Shown piece after piece: positions 37,391 through 45,938 of a stretch of DNA of 64,000 bases. Source of the DNA: Scatomonas sp963930955 (GTDB lineage: Bacteria; Bacillota; Clostridia; Lachnospirales; Lachnospiraceae). The notes beneath the pieces were generated by a model. That model saw nothing but the letters and a program-made list of their open reading frames with translations, was not told the DNA's origin and searched no databases. The translations under genes and the position numbers were made by a program. The DNA is taken from positions 620,001 to 684,000 of the forward strand of contig OZ006967.1 in NCBI GenBank assembly GCA_963930955.1. The letters run 5' to 3'. Position 1 is the first letter of the stretch; each line of letters begins with the position of its first letter.

Positions 37391-38725
37391 ATGTCTTACG
37401 TAGATGAAGTCATTGAACGGGTTGTAGCCAAGAATCCCAGCGAGCCGGAATTCCATCAGGCTGTAAAGGAAGTTCTGGAATCTCTGCGCCCGGTAATTGA
37501 GAAGAACGAAGAAAAATACAGAAAACTTGCTATCCTGGAGCGTCTGGTAGAGCCGGAGCGTCAGATCAAGTTCCGGGTACCCTGGGTAGACGATCAGGGA
37601 CAGGTACAGGTAAATACCGGATACAGAGTACAGTTCAACAGCGCTATCGGACCCTATAAAGGAGGACTTCGTTTCCATCCTTCCGTAAACCTGGGTATCA
37701 TTAAATTCCTGGGCTTTGAGCAGATTTTCAAAAACTCTCTGACCGGACTGCCCATCGGCGGCGGCAAGGGAGGATCTGACTTTGATCCCAAGGGTAAATC
37801 TGACAGGGAGGTTATGGCCTTCTGCCAGAGCTTCATGACCGAACTCCAGAGACATATCGGACCCAATACAGATGTTCCCGCCGGGGATATCGGCGTAGGC
37901 GGAAGAGAGATCGGCTACCTGTTCGGACAGTATAAGAGAATCCGCGATGCCTATGAGGGAGTACTCACCGGCAAAGGGCTGACCTACGGCGGATCCCTGG
38001 CCAGAACCGAAGCCACCGGATACGGACTGCTGTATCTGACCCAGGAGCTGCTGAAGCTGAACGGCATAGATCTGGCTGGAAAGACCTGCTGTGTTTCCGG
38101 TTCCGGAAATGTGGCCATCTACGCCATTGAGAAAGCGCACCAGCTGGGTGCCAAGGTTGTGACCTGTTCCGACTCCAACGGCTGGGTTTATGATCCGGAA
38201 GGCATCGATGTGGCTGCTCTGAAAGAGATCAAGGAAGTCAACAGAGCAAGACTGACCGAGTACAAGAAATACCGTCCCAACTCCGAGTACCACGAGGGCA
38301 GAGGCGTATGGTCCGTAAAATGCGACATCGCTCTTCCCTGCGCTACCCAGAACGAGCTGCATCTGGAGGATGCCAAGATGCTGGTGGACAATGGGGTGAC
38401 CGCGGTTTGCGAGGGAGCCAACATGCCCACTACGCTGGAAGCTACCGCTTATCTGCAGGAGCATAAAGTTATCTTTGCTCCCGGAAAAGCAGCCAATGCC
38501 GGCGGCGTAGCCACCTCCGCTCTGGAAATGAGCCAGAACAGCGAGCGTCTCAGCTGGACCTTCCAGGAAGTAGACAGCAAGCTGCAGCAGATCATGATCA
38601 ACATTACCCACAATATGGATGAGGCAGCCAAAGAGTACGGCTGTGAGGGCAACTATGTTATGGGAGCCAATATTGCCGGCTTTAAGAAAGTTGTAGATGC
38701 CATGATCGCCCAGGGTGTTTGCTAA
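37391..38725 (+). CDS. gdhA: NADP-type glutamate dehydrogenase
   Basis: Hexameric dehydrogenase interconverting 2-oxoglutarate plus ammonium and glutamate; 444 residues, the length of the small bacterial enzyme. The substrate-binding block is GPYKGGLRFHPSVN with catalytic lysine downstream in GGGKGGSDFDPKGKSD. The Rossmann domain has VSGSGNVAIYAIEK. The start at 37391 follows AAAGGAGGAAAC; a seven-codon in-frame extension to 37370 is rejected because it would include that ribosome binding site. Coenzyme preference (NADPH) is by similarity to this subfamily. Confidence 0.95.
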   Translation: MSYVDEVIERVVAKNPSEPEFHQAVKEVLESLRPVIEKNEEKYRKLAILERLVEPERQIKFRVPWVDDQGQVQVNTGYRVQFNSAIGPYKGGLRFHPSVNLGIIKFLGFEQIFKNSLTGLPIGGGKGGSDFDPKGKSDREVMAFCQSFMTELQRHIGPNTDVPAGDIGVGGREIGYLFGQYKRIRDAYEGVLTGKGLTYGGSLARTEATGYGLLYLTQELLKLNGIDLAGKTCCVSGSGNVAIYAIEKAHQLGAKVVTCSDSNGWVYDPEGIDVAALKEIKEVNRARLTEYKKYRPNSEYHEGRGVWSVKCDIALPCATQNELHLEDAKMLVDNGVTAVCEGANMPTTLEATAYLQEHKVIFAPGKAANAGGVATSALEMSQNSERLSWTFQEVDSKLQQIMINITHNMDEAAKEYGCEGNYVMGANIAGFKKVVDAMIAQGVC

Positions 38726-38753
38726 AATTTAAAAAGATTCAACCGAGGCCAGA

Positions 38754-38790
38754 AGAAGGCGGACATGTCCGAAATGCATGTCCGCCTTCT
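38754..38790 (+). terminator. gdhA terminator
   Basis: Perfect 14-bp stem AGAAGGCGGACATG / CATGTCCGCCTTCT with a nine-base loop; the trailing T run is short (ATATT). Confidence 0.8.
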
Positions 38791-38840
38791 ATATTGATGG
38801 GGTTTCTTGCGGCAGTACGAAAGAAATTCTTAATTTTTGT

Positions 38841-38869
38841 TTACAAAACCCTGGAGATGGGTTAATATA
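38841..38869 (+). promoter_or_regulatory. murA promoter
   Basis: TTTACA (38841-38846), a 17-base spacer and TAATAT (38864-38869) lie 43 bases before the murA ATG. Confidence 0.7.
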
Positions 38870-38912
38870 AATAAAGTCGTTTAGATTTCATATAAAAATT
38901 TCGAGGTGGAAA

Positions 38913-40205
38913 ATGGAACAGTATGTAATTAAAGGGGGAAATCCTCTTGTCGGCGAGGTGGAAATCGGGGGAGCTAAAAACGCCGCGCTGGCAATACTGA
39001 CAGCTGCCATCATGACGGATGAGACTGTTCTGATCGATAATATACCGGATGTCAGCGACATTAATGTATTGCTGGACGCAATTGCTGTAATCGGAGCAGA
39101 GGTTGAGAGGATCGACCGGCATACGGTAAAAATCTGCGGCGCGACCATTGGTTCCGTCAGCGTGGATTATGAATTTATCAAAAAAATCAGGGCGTCCTAT
39201 TATCTTCTGGGGGCCCTCTTAGGCAAATATAAAAAGGCGGAAGTTCCGCTTCCGGGGGGCTGCAATATCGGAAGCAGGCCCATCGACCAGCATCTGAAGG
39301 GCTTTCGGGCTCTGGGGGCAACCGTAACGATCCGCAACGGCGCCATTGTGGCTTCTGCGGAAAATCTCCGGGGAGCCCATATTTTCCTGGATATGGTTTC
39401 TGTGGGAGCTACCATCAACATTATGATGGCGGCCAGTATGGCCAGAGGAAATACCATTATAGAGAACGCTGCCAAAGAACCCCATGTGGTGGATGCCGCC
39501 AATTTCTTAAACAGTATGGGAGCCAATATTAAGGGAGCAGGCACAGATGTGATCCGGATCCGCGGAGTGGAGACTCTTCATAAGACAGCCTATTCCGTTG
39601 TGCCGGATATGATCGAGGCCGGAACCTATATGTTCGCGGCAGCCGCAACCCGGGGCGACGTACTCATAAAGGACGTGATTCCCAAGCATCTGGAAGCTAT
39701 GACTGCCAAGCTGGTGGAGATCGGCTGTGATGTGGAGGAATTTGACGATGCGGTGCGGGTTTCTGCAAAGAAGAGACTGGGAAGAACCCATGTAAAGACC
39801 CTGCCCTATCCGGGATTTCCTACGGATATGCAGCCGCAGATCGGCGTTACCCTGGCTTTGGCCAGCGGAACCAGCATTGTTACAGAGAGTATTTTTGAAA
39901 ATCGCTTCAAATATGTGGACGAGCTGACCCGTATGGGCGCCTCCATTAAAGTGGAAGGAAATACAGCCATTATCGACGGGGTGGAGAAGATGACGGGAGC
40001 CCGGGTTTCCGCTCCGGATCTGCGGGCGGGAGCAGCCCTGGTAATCGCCGGGCTGGCCAGCGAAGGTGTTACCGTGGTGGACGATATCATCTATATCCAG
40101 CGGGGCTACGAAAATTTTGAAGGAAAACTGCGGGCTCTTGGGGCTGAAATTGAGCGGGTATCCAGCGAGAAAGAAATCCAGAAATTTAAGCTGCGAGTCG
40201 GCTGA
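38913..40205 (+). CDS. murA: UDP-N-acetylglucosamine 1-carboxyvinyltransferase
   Basis: First committed enzyme of peptidoglycan synthesis, transferring enolpyruvate from PEP to UDP-GlcNAc; 430 residues, normal length. The N-terminal GGAKNAAL contains the substrate-binding Lys22-Asn23. The active-site loop is PLPGGCNIGSRPID with Cys117 in place, so the fosfomycin-reactive residue is present. The C-terminal half shows YPGFPTDMQPQ. It is monocistronic, with its own promoter and a strong terminator. Confidence 0.96.
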   Translation: MEQYVIKGGNPLVGEVEIGGAKNAALAILTAAIMTDETVLIDNIPDVSDINVLLDAIAVIGAEVERIDRHTVKICGATIGSVSVDYEFIKKIRASYYLLGALLGKYKKAEVPLPGGCNIGSRPIDQHLKGFRALGATVTIRNGAIVASAENLRGAHIFLDMVSVGATINIMMAASMARGNTIIENAAKEPHVVDAANFLNSMGANIKGAGTDVIRIRGVETLHKTAYSVVPDMIEAGTYMFAAAATRGDVLIKDVIPKHLEAMTAKLVEIGCDVEEFDDAVRVSAKKRLGRTHVKTLPYPGFPTDMQPQIGVTLALASGTSIVTESIFENRFKYVDELTRMGASIKVEGNTAIIDGVEKMTGARVSAPDLRAGAALVIAGLASEGVTVVDDIIYIQRGYENFEGKLRALGAEIERVSSEKEIQKFKLRVG

Positions 40206-40217
40206 TACAGAAGATAG

Positions 40218-40254
40218 GCGCCTGCCGGAAAAGCATATTCCGGCAGGCGCTTTT
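40218..40254 (+). terminator. murA terminator
   Basis: Perfect 13-bp stem GCGCCTGCCGGAA / TTCCGGCAGGCGC followed by TTTT. Confidence 0.9.
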
Positions 40255-40256
40255 GC

Positions 40257-40345
40257 TTGACAATCCAAGGGACCTTGCTATATACTTAGCACATAAAAAT
40301 GGTGTAGGCAGAATAATCACGTCAGACTGGACAGGTCCTGACGTG
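40257..40345 (+). promoter_or_regulatory. Promoter and leader hairpin of the BMP-type ABC transporter operon
   Basis: TTGACA (40257-40262) and TATACT (40281-40286) give a promoter with an 18-base spacer. The leader then forms a stable hairpin CACGTCAG / CTGACGTG (40318-40345) followed by CTTTATATTT, 55 bases before the start codon. This looks like an attenuator. I could not match it to a known purine, preQ1 or guanidine riboswitch, so its regulator is unknown. Confidence 0.55.
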
Positions 40346-40399
40346 CTTTATATTTGCGTTATACCGGGAAGCATATCTATTCACAGATGGAGGTTTATT

Positions 40400-41716
40400 A
40401 TGAAAAAGAAGATACTCAGTATTGCACTGGCCGGCATTATGGCGCTGGGACTGTTTGGCTGCGGCAGCTCCGCCGGGCAGGGCTCCACAAGCGGCAGTGC
40501 TGCGGAAGATAATTCTTCTGTAGGCGGAAACAGCGCAGAGGCAGGAAGCAGCAGCGATGTCAAAGTCGGCGTGATCCTGCTGGGTGATGATGCGGAAGCT
40601 TATACAGCGGCGCATATCCAGGGAATCAAGGCAGCTGTGGAGAATCTGGGACTGTCCGAGGAGGAGAACATTATCTGGAAATACAATGTTCCCGAGGAGC
40701 AGGAGTGCTATGAGGCGGCTGTGGACCTGGCAGCCTCCGGCTGTGATCTGATCATTTCCAACAGCTATGGTCATCAGACTTTTATGCTGCAGGCAGCCAT
40801 GGATAACCCGCAGATCCAGTTTGTTTCCATGACCGGCGACTTTGCGGCTATCTGCGGCCTGGATAATATGAAGAACGCATTTACGAATATTTACGAATCC
40901 CGGTATGTGTCCGGCGTAGTGGCAGGACTGAAGCTGCAGGAACTGGTGGAGACCGGTGAACTGACTGCGGAGAAACATCCGGAAAGCTTTGATGAGAATG
41001 GAAATATCAAAGTGGGCTATGTAGGAGCCTTTAATTACGCAGAGGTAGTTTCCGGCTACACCGCTTTCTTCCTGGGAATCCGCAGCGTAATGCCCAACGT
41101 AGTTATGGAAGTGAACTATACCAACTCCTGGTTTGATATCGATAAAGAGGGAGCTGCCGCCGAGGCCCTTATTGCCAACGGCTGTGTGATCATCGGACAG
41201 CACGCGGACTCCACCGGCGCTCCGGCCGCCACTGAAAAGCAGTATCAGCAGGGCAAGCTCTGCTTCTCTGTAGGCTATAATGTAGATATGCAGGAGGCAG
41301 CCCCGGATACGGCTCTGACTTCCGCCACCAATAACTGGGGCGTATACTACACTTACGCCATTGAAACCGTTATGAACGGCGGCCAGATCGATACCGACTG
41401 GGCCAGAGGCTATGCGGACGATGCCGTAGGCATCACAGAACTGAGCCCCGCCTGCGCGGAGGGAACTGCCGAGTATGTGGCAGAGGTAGAGCAGCAGCTT
41501 CGGGACGGAACCCTGCATGTATTTGATACTTCTACCTATACGGTAGGAGGACAGCAGGTGACCTCCGATATGATCGATCTGAGCTATATGGATACTTTTG
41601 AGGGAGAGACCAAGGAAGCCATTCAGGATGGATATTTCTCCGAGTCTACCCTGCGGAGCGCTCCTTATTTCGCGGAGCGGATCGACGGTATCACCGAGGA
41701 CGCTGTAACCCAGTAA
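40400..41716 (+). CDS. BMP-family ABC transporter substrate-binding lipoprotein
   Basis: Extracellular binding lipoprotein of the Bmp/Med family (PnrA-like), which typically captures purine nucleosides. It has 438 residues. The lipobox LFGC with Cys21 follows a short signal peptide, and a Ser/Gly-rich spacer precedes the periplasmic-binding fold (KVGVILLG, NSYGHQTFMLQAA, YVGAFNYAEVVSGY). The start at 40400 follows ATGGAGG; the long in-frame extension to 40253 covers the leader hairpin and is rejected. It is first in a binding protein-ATPase-permease-permease operon. Confidence 0.9.
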   Translation: MKKKILSIALAGIMALGLFGCGSSAGQGSTSGSAAEDNSSVGGNSAEAGSSSDVKVGVILLGDDAEAYTAAHIQGIKAAVENLGLSEEENIIWKYNVPEEQECYEAAVDLAASGCDLIISNSYGHQTFMLQAAMDNPQIQFVSMTGDFAAICGLDNMKNAFTNIYESRYVSGVVAGLKLQELVETGELTAEKHPESFDENGNIKVGYVGAFNYAEVVSGYTAFFLGIRSVMPNVVMEVNYTNSWFDIDKEGAAAEALIANGCVIIGQHADSTGAPAATEKQYQQGKLCFSVGYNVDMQEAAPDTALTSATNNWGVYYTYAIETVMNGGQIDTDWARGYADDAVGITELSPACAEGTAEYVAEVEQQLRDGTLHVFDTSTYTVGGQQVTSDMIDLSYMDTFEGETKEAIQDGYFSESTLRSAPYFAERIDGITEDAVTQ

Positions 41717-41741
41717 AAAAGTATATATTTTATGAATACGG

Positions 41742-41770
41742 CAGAGGGAGGCTCTGGGAGCTTCCCTCTG
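41742..41770 (+). promoter_or_regulatory. Intercistronic hairpin between binding protein and ATPase
   Basis: Stem CAGAGGGAGGCTC / GAGCTTCCCTCTG with a three-base loop and no T run. In ABC operons such structures usually protect the 3' end of the binding-protein mRNA or partly terminate, giving more binding protein than permease. That role is inferred. Confidence 0.6.
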
Positions 41771-41845
41771 TTCCTGAGTTAAGCCAAGGGGCAAAGCGGA
41801 TGGAACCGCTGGATTACAAAATGATGAGGAAGGAGGCCCGTTCCC

Positions 41846-43384
41846 ATGGAAAACGCCATTGAACTGAAGCACATTACCAAGACCTTCGGCAAAAAAGTTG
41901 TGGCAAACAAGAATGTTTCCCTGGAAGTGAGAAAGGGAGAGATCCTGTCCCTGCTGGGAGAGAATGGAAGCGGAAAGACAACCCTTATGAATATGATCGC
42001 CGGGATCTACTACCCGGACGAAGGGGAAATCCGGATCAACGGCAGGCAGGCGGAGATCCGCTCTCCAAAAGATGCTTACGATCTGGGTATCGCTATGATC
42101 CATCAGCATTTTAAACTGGTGGATGTATTTACGGCTCTGGAAAATATCGCCCTGGGATTGGACAAGGATCAAAAGTATGATCTGAACCAGATCCGCAGAA
42201 AGGCGGAAGATATCTGCCATAAATATCATTTTGATCTGGATCTGGACCAGAAAATCTACGAGATGAGCGTTTCCCAGAAACAGACCCTGGAGATTGTCAA
42301 GGCATTGTTCCGGGGAGCGGATATTCTGATCCTGGATGAGCCCACAGCCGTCCTGACGCCCCAGGAGACGGAAAAGCTTTTTGATGTGCTGCGGAACATG
42401 CGGCAGGACAAGAAATCGGTGGTTCTGATCACCCACAAACTTCATGAGGTTATGGAGATCTCCAATCGGGTGGCCATTCTCCGAAAGGGAGAATATATCG
42501 GCACGGTGGAGACAAAAGACGCCACCGAGAGCATTCTCACGGAAATGATGGTGGGACAGAAGGTGGAACTGAATATCCACAGATCCCAGCCCAAAGATCC
42601 CCTGAAGCGTCTGGAAATCCGCAATCTGTCGGTGACCAGCCGGGAGGGCGTCAAAGTGCTGGACAATGTGTCTTTTGACGTATACAGCGGAGAGATCCTG
42701 GGAATCGCCGGGGTGTCCGGCAACGGGCAGAAGGAACTGCTGGAGGCCATCGCCGGACTGCAGCCGGTAGAGGAAGGGGGAAGCGTCAAGTATTATCCCA
42801 GAAATAACGCGGCGGCTATGCAGCTTCTGGGGAAGACGCCCCGGAAGATCCGGGACGCGGGCATCCATCTGTCCTTTGTGCCGGAGGACCGGCTGGGCAT
42901 GGGCCTGGTGGGATCCATGGGCATGATCGACAATATGATGCTGAAAAGCTACGACAGCGGCCATTCTTTCCTGGCAGACCGGAAAGGCCCCCGGGAACTG
43001 GCGAAAAAGGTAAAAGAGGAACTGGGGGTCGTGACCCCCGGCATCAATACTCCGGTATCCAGACTTTCCGGAGGGAATGTGCAGAAGGTGCTGGTAGGCC
43101 GGGAGATCGCCGCGGATCCGGTGGTGCTGATGACTGCTTACGCCGTGCGGGGACTGGACATCAATACTTCCTATACCATCTACAACCTTTTAAATGAGCA
43201 GAAAGAAAAAGGCGTGGCGGTGATCTATGTGGGGGAAGACCTGGATGTGCTCCTGGATCTCTGCGACAGGATCCTGGTTCTCTGCGGCGGCAGAGAAAAC
43301 GGTGTGCTGGACGGCAGAGCAGCCACCAAAGAACAGGTGGGCCTGCTGATGACAAACCTGAAGAATGGAGGTGGAAGAGCATGA
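41846..43384 (+). CDS. ABC transporter ATPase (two nucleotide-binding domains), nucleoside type
   Basis: 512-residue tandem ATPase like B. subtilis NupO/YufO and RbsA. The first domain has Walker A GENGSGKTT (about 37-45), the signature MSVSQKQTLEIVKAL and Walker B ILILDEPTAVL. The second has a degenerate P-loop GVSGNGQKEL, the signature LSGGNVQKV and a Walker B region lacking the catalytic glutamate (LMTAYAVRGLD), as is common in this subfamily. AAGGAGG lies just before the ATG. It overlaps the first permease by four bases (ATGA). Confidence 0.92.
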   Translation: MENAIELKHITKTFGKKVVANKNVSLEVRKGEILSLLGENGSGKTTLMNMIAGIYYPDEGEIRINGRQAEIRSPKDAYDLGIAMIHQHFKLVDVFTALENIALGLDKDQKYDLNQIRRKAEDICHKYHFDLDLDQKIYEMSVSQKQTLEIVKALFRGADILILDEPTAVLTPQETEKLFDVLRNMRQDKKSVVLITHKLHEVMEISNRVAILRKGEYIGTVETKDATESILTEMMVGQKVELNIHRSQPKDPLKRLEIRNLSVTSREGVKVLDNVSFDVYSGEILGIAGVSGNGQKELLEAIAGLQPVEEGGSVKYYPRNNAAAMQLLGKTPRKIRDAGIHLSFVPEDRLGMGLVGSMGMIDNMMLKSYDSGHSFLADRKGPRELAKKVKEELGVVTPGINTPVSRLSGGNVQKVLVGREIAADPVVLMTAYAVRGLDINTSYTIYNLLNEQKEKGVAVIYVGEDLDVLLDLCDRILVLCGGRENGVLDGRAATKEQVGLLMTNLKNGGGRA

Positions 43385-44487
43385 GTGCCAAGAGAACGGA
43401 AGTACAGGAGCCCCTGGTCCGTATTGTGAAACGGGACGGAGCGCCCCTCCGCAGCAAAATTCTGGTTCGCTGCCTGGCGATTCTGCTGGCTCTGATCATC
43501 GACGCGGTGTTCATCTACGCGGTGACCGGACTGAATCCCCTTTCGGTTTACGGGGTCATGTTTCAGGGAACCTTTGGAAACGGCGTCCGCTTTTCCTGGG
43601 CTATGCGGGATCTGGTGACATTGCTCTGCATCGGCATTGCCCTGGCTCCGGCCTTTAAAATGCGGTTCTGGAATATCGGCGCGGAAGGACAGGTGCTGGT
43701 GGGCGGTCTGGCGACCGCTCTGGTAATGGTAGCCTGCGGGAATACCCTTCCCACGCCCCTGCTTTTCCTGGTGATGTTTGTGACCAGTATCGCCGCGGGA
43801 GCCATCTGGGGCTTTGTTCCGGCGTATTTCCGGGCAAAATGGGGAACCAATGAGACGCTGTTCACCCTGATGATGAATTATGTGGCCACCAGCTTTGTAG
43901 CCTGCGCGGTCAATATCCTCCGGGGACAGGCTTCCAGCCTTGGAAAGCTGAACATGGGCACCCAGGCAGGCTGGTTTCCCCTGTTTCTGGGGCAGAGATA
44001 TAATATCAACATTCTGGTAGTAGCGGTGCTGACAGTGCTGATGTTTCTGTATCTGAAATACTCCAAACACGGCTATGAGATCAGCGTTGTGGGAGAGTCG
44101 GAGAATACCGCCAGATATGCGGGAATTAACGTAACCTGGGTGCGGATCCGGACCATGCTGATTTCCGGAGCGATCTGCGGACTGGCCGGCTTCCTGATCG
44201 TAGCGGGCCGGGATCAGACCATTGCTACCAGCACAGCGGGAGGCCAGGGCTTTACAGCGATTATCGTAGCCTGGCTAGCAAAATTTAATACCTTTTACAT
44301 GGCGCTGATCTCTTTCCTGTTGGTCTTTCTCTCCAGAGGAGCTTCGGAGATCGCCTCCGCCTACAGTCTCAACGACTACGCTTCGGATATTCTTACAGGC
44401 GTGATCCTTTTCTGTATTCTGGGAAGCGAGTTCTTTATTAATTTCCGGATGATCTTCCGCGGAAAGCGGCAGAAGGAGGTGGCATAA
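43381..44487 (+). CDS. ABC transporter permease, nucleoside type (first)
   Basis: 368-residue multi-pass permease of the BPD_transp_2 family (NupP/YufP-like). It has a cytoplasmic basic N-terminus and about eight to ten hydrophobic helices, with the conserved FWNIGAEGQ motif near residue 98 and NETLFTLMMNYVA near residue 158. Translation is coupled to the ATPase through an ATGA overlap. It pairs with the next gene to make the heterodimeric channel. Confidence 0.92.
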   Translation: MSAKRTEVQEPLVRIVKRDGAPLRSKILVRCLAILLALIIDAVFIYAVTGLNPLSVYGVMFQGTFGNGVRFSWAMRDLVTLLCIGIALAPAFKMRFWNIGAEGQVLVGGLATALVMVACGNTLPTPLLFLVMFVTSIAAGAIWGFVPAYFRAKWGTNETLFTLMMNYVATSFVACAVNILRGQASSLGKLNMGTQAGWFPLFLGQRYNINILVVAVLTVLMFLYLKYSKHGYEISVVGESENTARYAGINVTWVRIRTMLISGAICGLAGFLIVAGRDQTIATSTAGGQGFTAIIVAWLAKFNTFYMALISFLLVFLSRGASEIASAYSLNDYASDILTGVILFCILGSEFFINFRMIFRGKRQKEVA

Positions 44488-44488
44488 T

Positions 44489-45481
44489 ATGGAAAATCTT
44501 GTGGCTTGGATCCTTCGTGCGATTCCCTTCGGCACGATTATCATGTTCGGAGGACTGGGAGAGACCCTTACGGAAAAGTCGGGTAATCTGAATCTGGGGG
44601 TTCCGGGAATTATGTACCTGGGAGGGTTCGCCGGTTTTGCCAGCGCTTACTTTTATGAAACCTCCACGCCGGATCCGGTTCCGGCTCTCTGTATCCTGAT
44701 CGCCCTGCTGGCCTGTATCGGCGCCTCTATGCTGGGAGGCCTGATCTTCAGTTTCCTGACCATTACCCTTCGGGCTAATCAGAATGTGACCGGACTGGCT
44801 CTGACCATTTTCGGACAGGGGGTAGCCAACTTCTTCGGCGTGCTGATCCTGGACGGGGCTACTTATTCTGCCGCGCCGGTATCCTACGCGGCATTTTCCG
44901 CCAAGCTTCCGGGAGCCGCCCAGAATCTGGGAATGTTCGGCAGACTGGTGCTGAACTATGGATTTCTGGTTTACGTGGCGATCCTTCTGGCGGTGGTGAT
45001 GCATCTGTTCCTGAAACGGACCCGGACAGGCCTGAACCTGCGGGCAGTAGGCGAGAATCCTGCTACAGCCGACGCGGCAGGGGTGCACGTGATCCGTTAT
45101 AAATATCTGGCCACCTGTATCGGAGCCGGTATTTCCGGCATCGGCGGCCTGTACTACGTGCTGGATTACAGCCAGGGCATCTGGGCTACTACAGGCCAGA
45201 TTGAAGCACTGGGCTGGCTGGCGGTAGCGCTGGTAATTTTCACTACCTGGAAACCCTTAAACGCCATCTGGGGCGCTTATCTCTTCGGTATGCTGTACTG
45301 GCTGTATATGTTCCTGCCGGATGTGCTGGGCATCCATGTGGCCAGCTACGCTACGGATCTGATCCAGATGGTTCCCTACGTGGTGACCATCCTGGTGCTG
45401 ATCGTGGCCAGCTTCCGGAAAAAGAAGGAAAATCAGCCTCCGGCAAGCCTGGGACTGTCCTATTTCCGGGAAGAAAGATAG
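44489..45481 (+). CDS. ABC transporter permease, nucleoside type (second)
   Basis: 330-residue permease (NupQ/YufQ-like) with about eight helices. Family segments are TLTEKSGNLNLGVPGIMYLGGF, read in parts, TLRANQNVTGLALTIFG and LRAVGENPATADAAGV. It follows the first permease after one base and ends the operon, 28 bases before a terminator. Substrate (purine nucleosides or a related solute) is inferred from the BMP-type binding protein. Confidence 0.92.
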   Translation: MENLVAWILRAIPFGTIIMFGGLGETLTEKSGNLNLGVPGIMYLGGFAGFASAYFYETSTPDPVPALCILIALLACIGASMLGGLIFSFLTITLRANQNVTGLALTIFGQGVANFFGVLILDGATYSAAPVSYAAFSAKLPGAAQNLGMFGRLVLNYGFLVYVAILLAVVMHLFLKRTRTGLNLRAVGENPATADAAGVHVIRYKYLATCIGAGISGIGGLYYVLDYSQGIWATTGQIEALGWLAVALVIFTTWKPLNAIWGAYLFGMLYWLYMFLPDVLGIHVASYATDLIQMVPYVVTILVLIVASFRKKKENQPPASLGLSYFREER

Positions 45482-45509
45482 GGAAGCTGACATACGGGCT
45501 TATCCTGTG

Positions 45510-45547
45510 CAGGCTGTTCTGTTATTGCGGAACAGCCTGTATTTTTT
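45510..45547 (+). terminator. Terminator of the ABC transporter operon
   Basis: 10-bp stem CAGGCTGTTC / GAACAGCCTG followed by TATTTTTT. Confidence 0.9.
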
Positions 45548-45588
45548 GGACAATTTTCCGCCAGTGTCCTAACAGGGAGAAATGGCTA

Positions 45589-45617
45589 TTGACTGTTGGT
45601 TGGAAACGAGTTAAGGT
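45589..45617 (+). promoter_or_regulatory. metK promoter
   Basis: TTGACT (45589-45594), a 17-base spacer and TAAGGT (45612-45617) lie about 34 bases upstream of the SAM riboswitch. Confidence 0.6.
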
Positions 45618-45650
45618 TAGTAGCGTAGGAAAAAACCGAATATGCTTTTC

Positions 45651-45746
45651 TCTTATTCAGAGTGGCGGAGGTACATAGGACCTGTGAAACCACGGCAACC
45701 CCATGATGGAAGGTGCCAGCCTGAGCGAAGTTTTCGAACAATAAGG
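45651..45746 (+). ncRNA. SAM-I (S-box) riboswitch
   Basis: S-box aptamer recognised by P1 strands TCTTATTC and GAACAATAAGG, the core AGAGTGGCGGAGG, a GGACCTGTGAAACCACGGCAACC-type segment read in parts (CCTGTGAAACC, CGGCAACC), GAAGGTGCCA and GAGCGAA. It senses S-adenosylmethionine and would shut off metK when SAM is abundant. The 3' strand of P1 (ATAAGG, 45741-45746) can instead pair with CCTTAT (45771-45776) in the terminator loop, the expected antiterminator. Confidence 0.95.
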
Positions 45747-45766
45747 GGATACAAGCTTAACAGCAG

Positions 45767-45790
45767 TCCGCCTTATGGGGCGGATTTTTT
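45767..45790 (+). terminator. Riboswitch-controlled terminator of metK
   Basis: Stem TCCGCC / GGCGGA with T6 immediately after, 20 bases downstream of the SAM aptamer and mutually exclusive with the antiterminator. Confidence 0.88.
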
Positions 45791-45938
45791 GTATGCAGTT
45801 TCGTCGCTGCGATTCCAGGCTGCTTCAGACCTGACAGCAGATGCGTAGTGAATCGCCGCGTTTCGTCTGCTCCGGCAGTTATGGCATCCTTTGGAAGGAT
45901 GCGGAGAAAGAAAAGCAACAGAAGAAAAGGAGACAAAA

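Noticed and set aside
40253..40399. 49-codon N-terminal extension of the BMP lipoprotein
   Set aside because: It covers the promoter and leader hairpin and would bury the signal peptide; the ATG at 40400 has a ribosome binding site and immediate lipobox signal.
40290..40400. Purine or preQ1 riboswitch before the BMP operon
   Set aside because: Required core sequences of those aptamers were not found; only an attenuator-like hairpin is supported.
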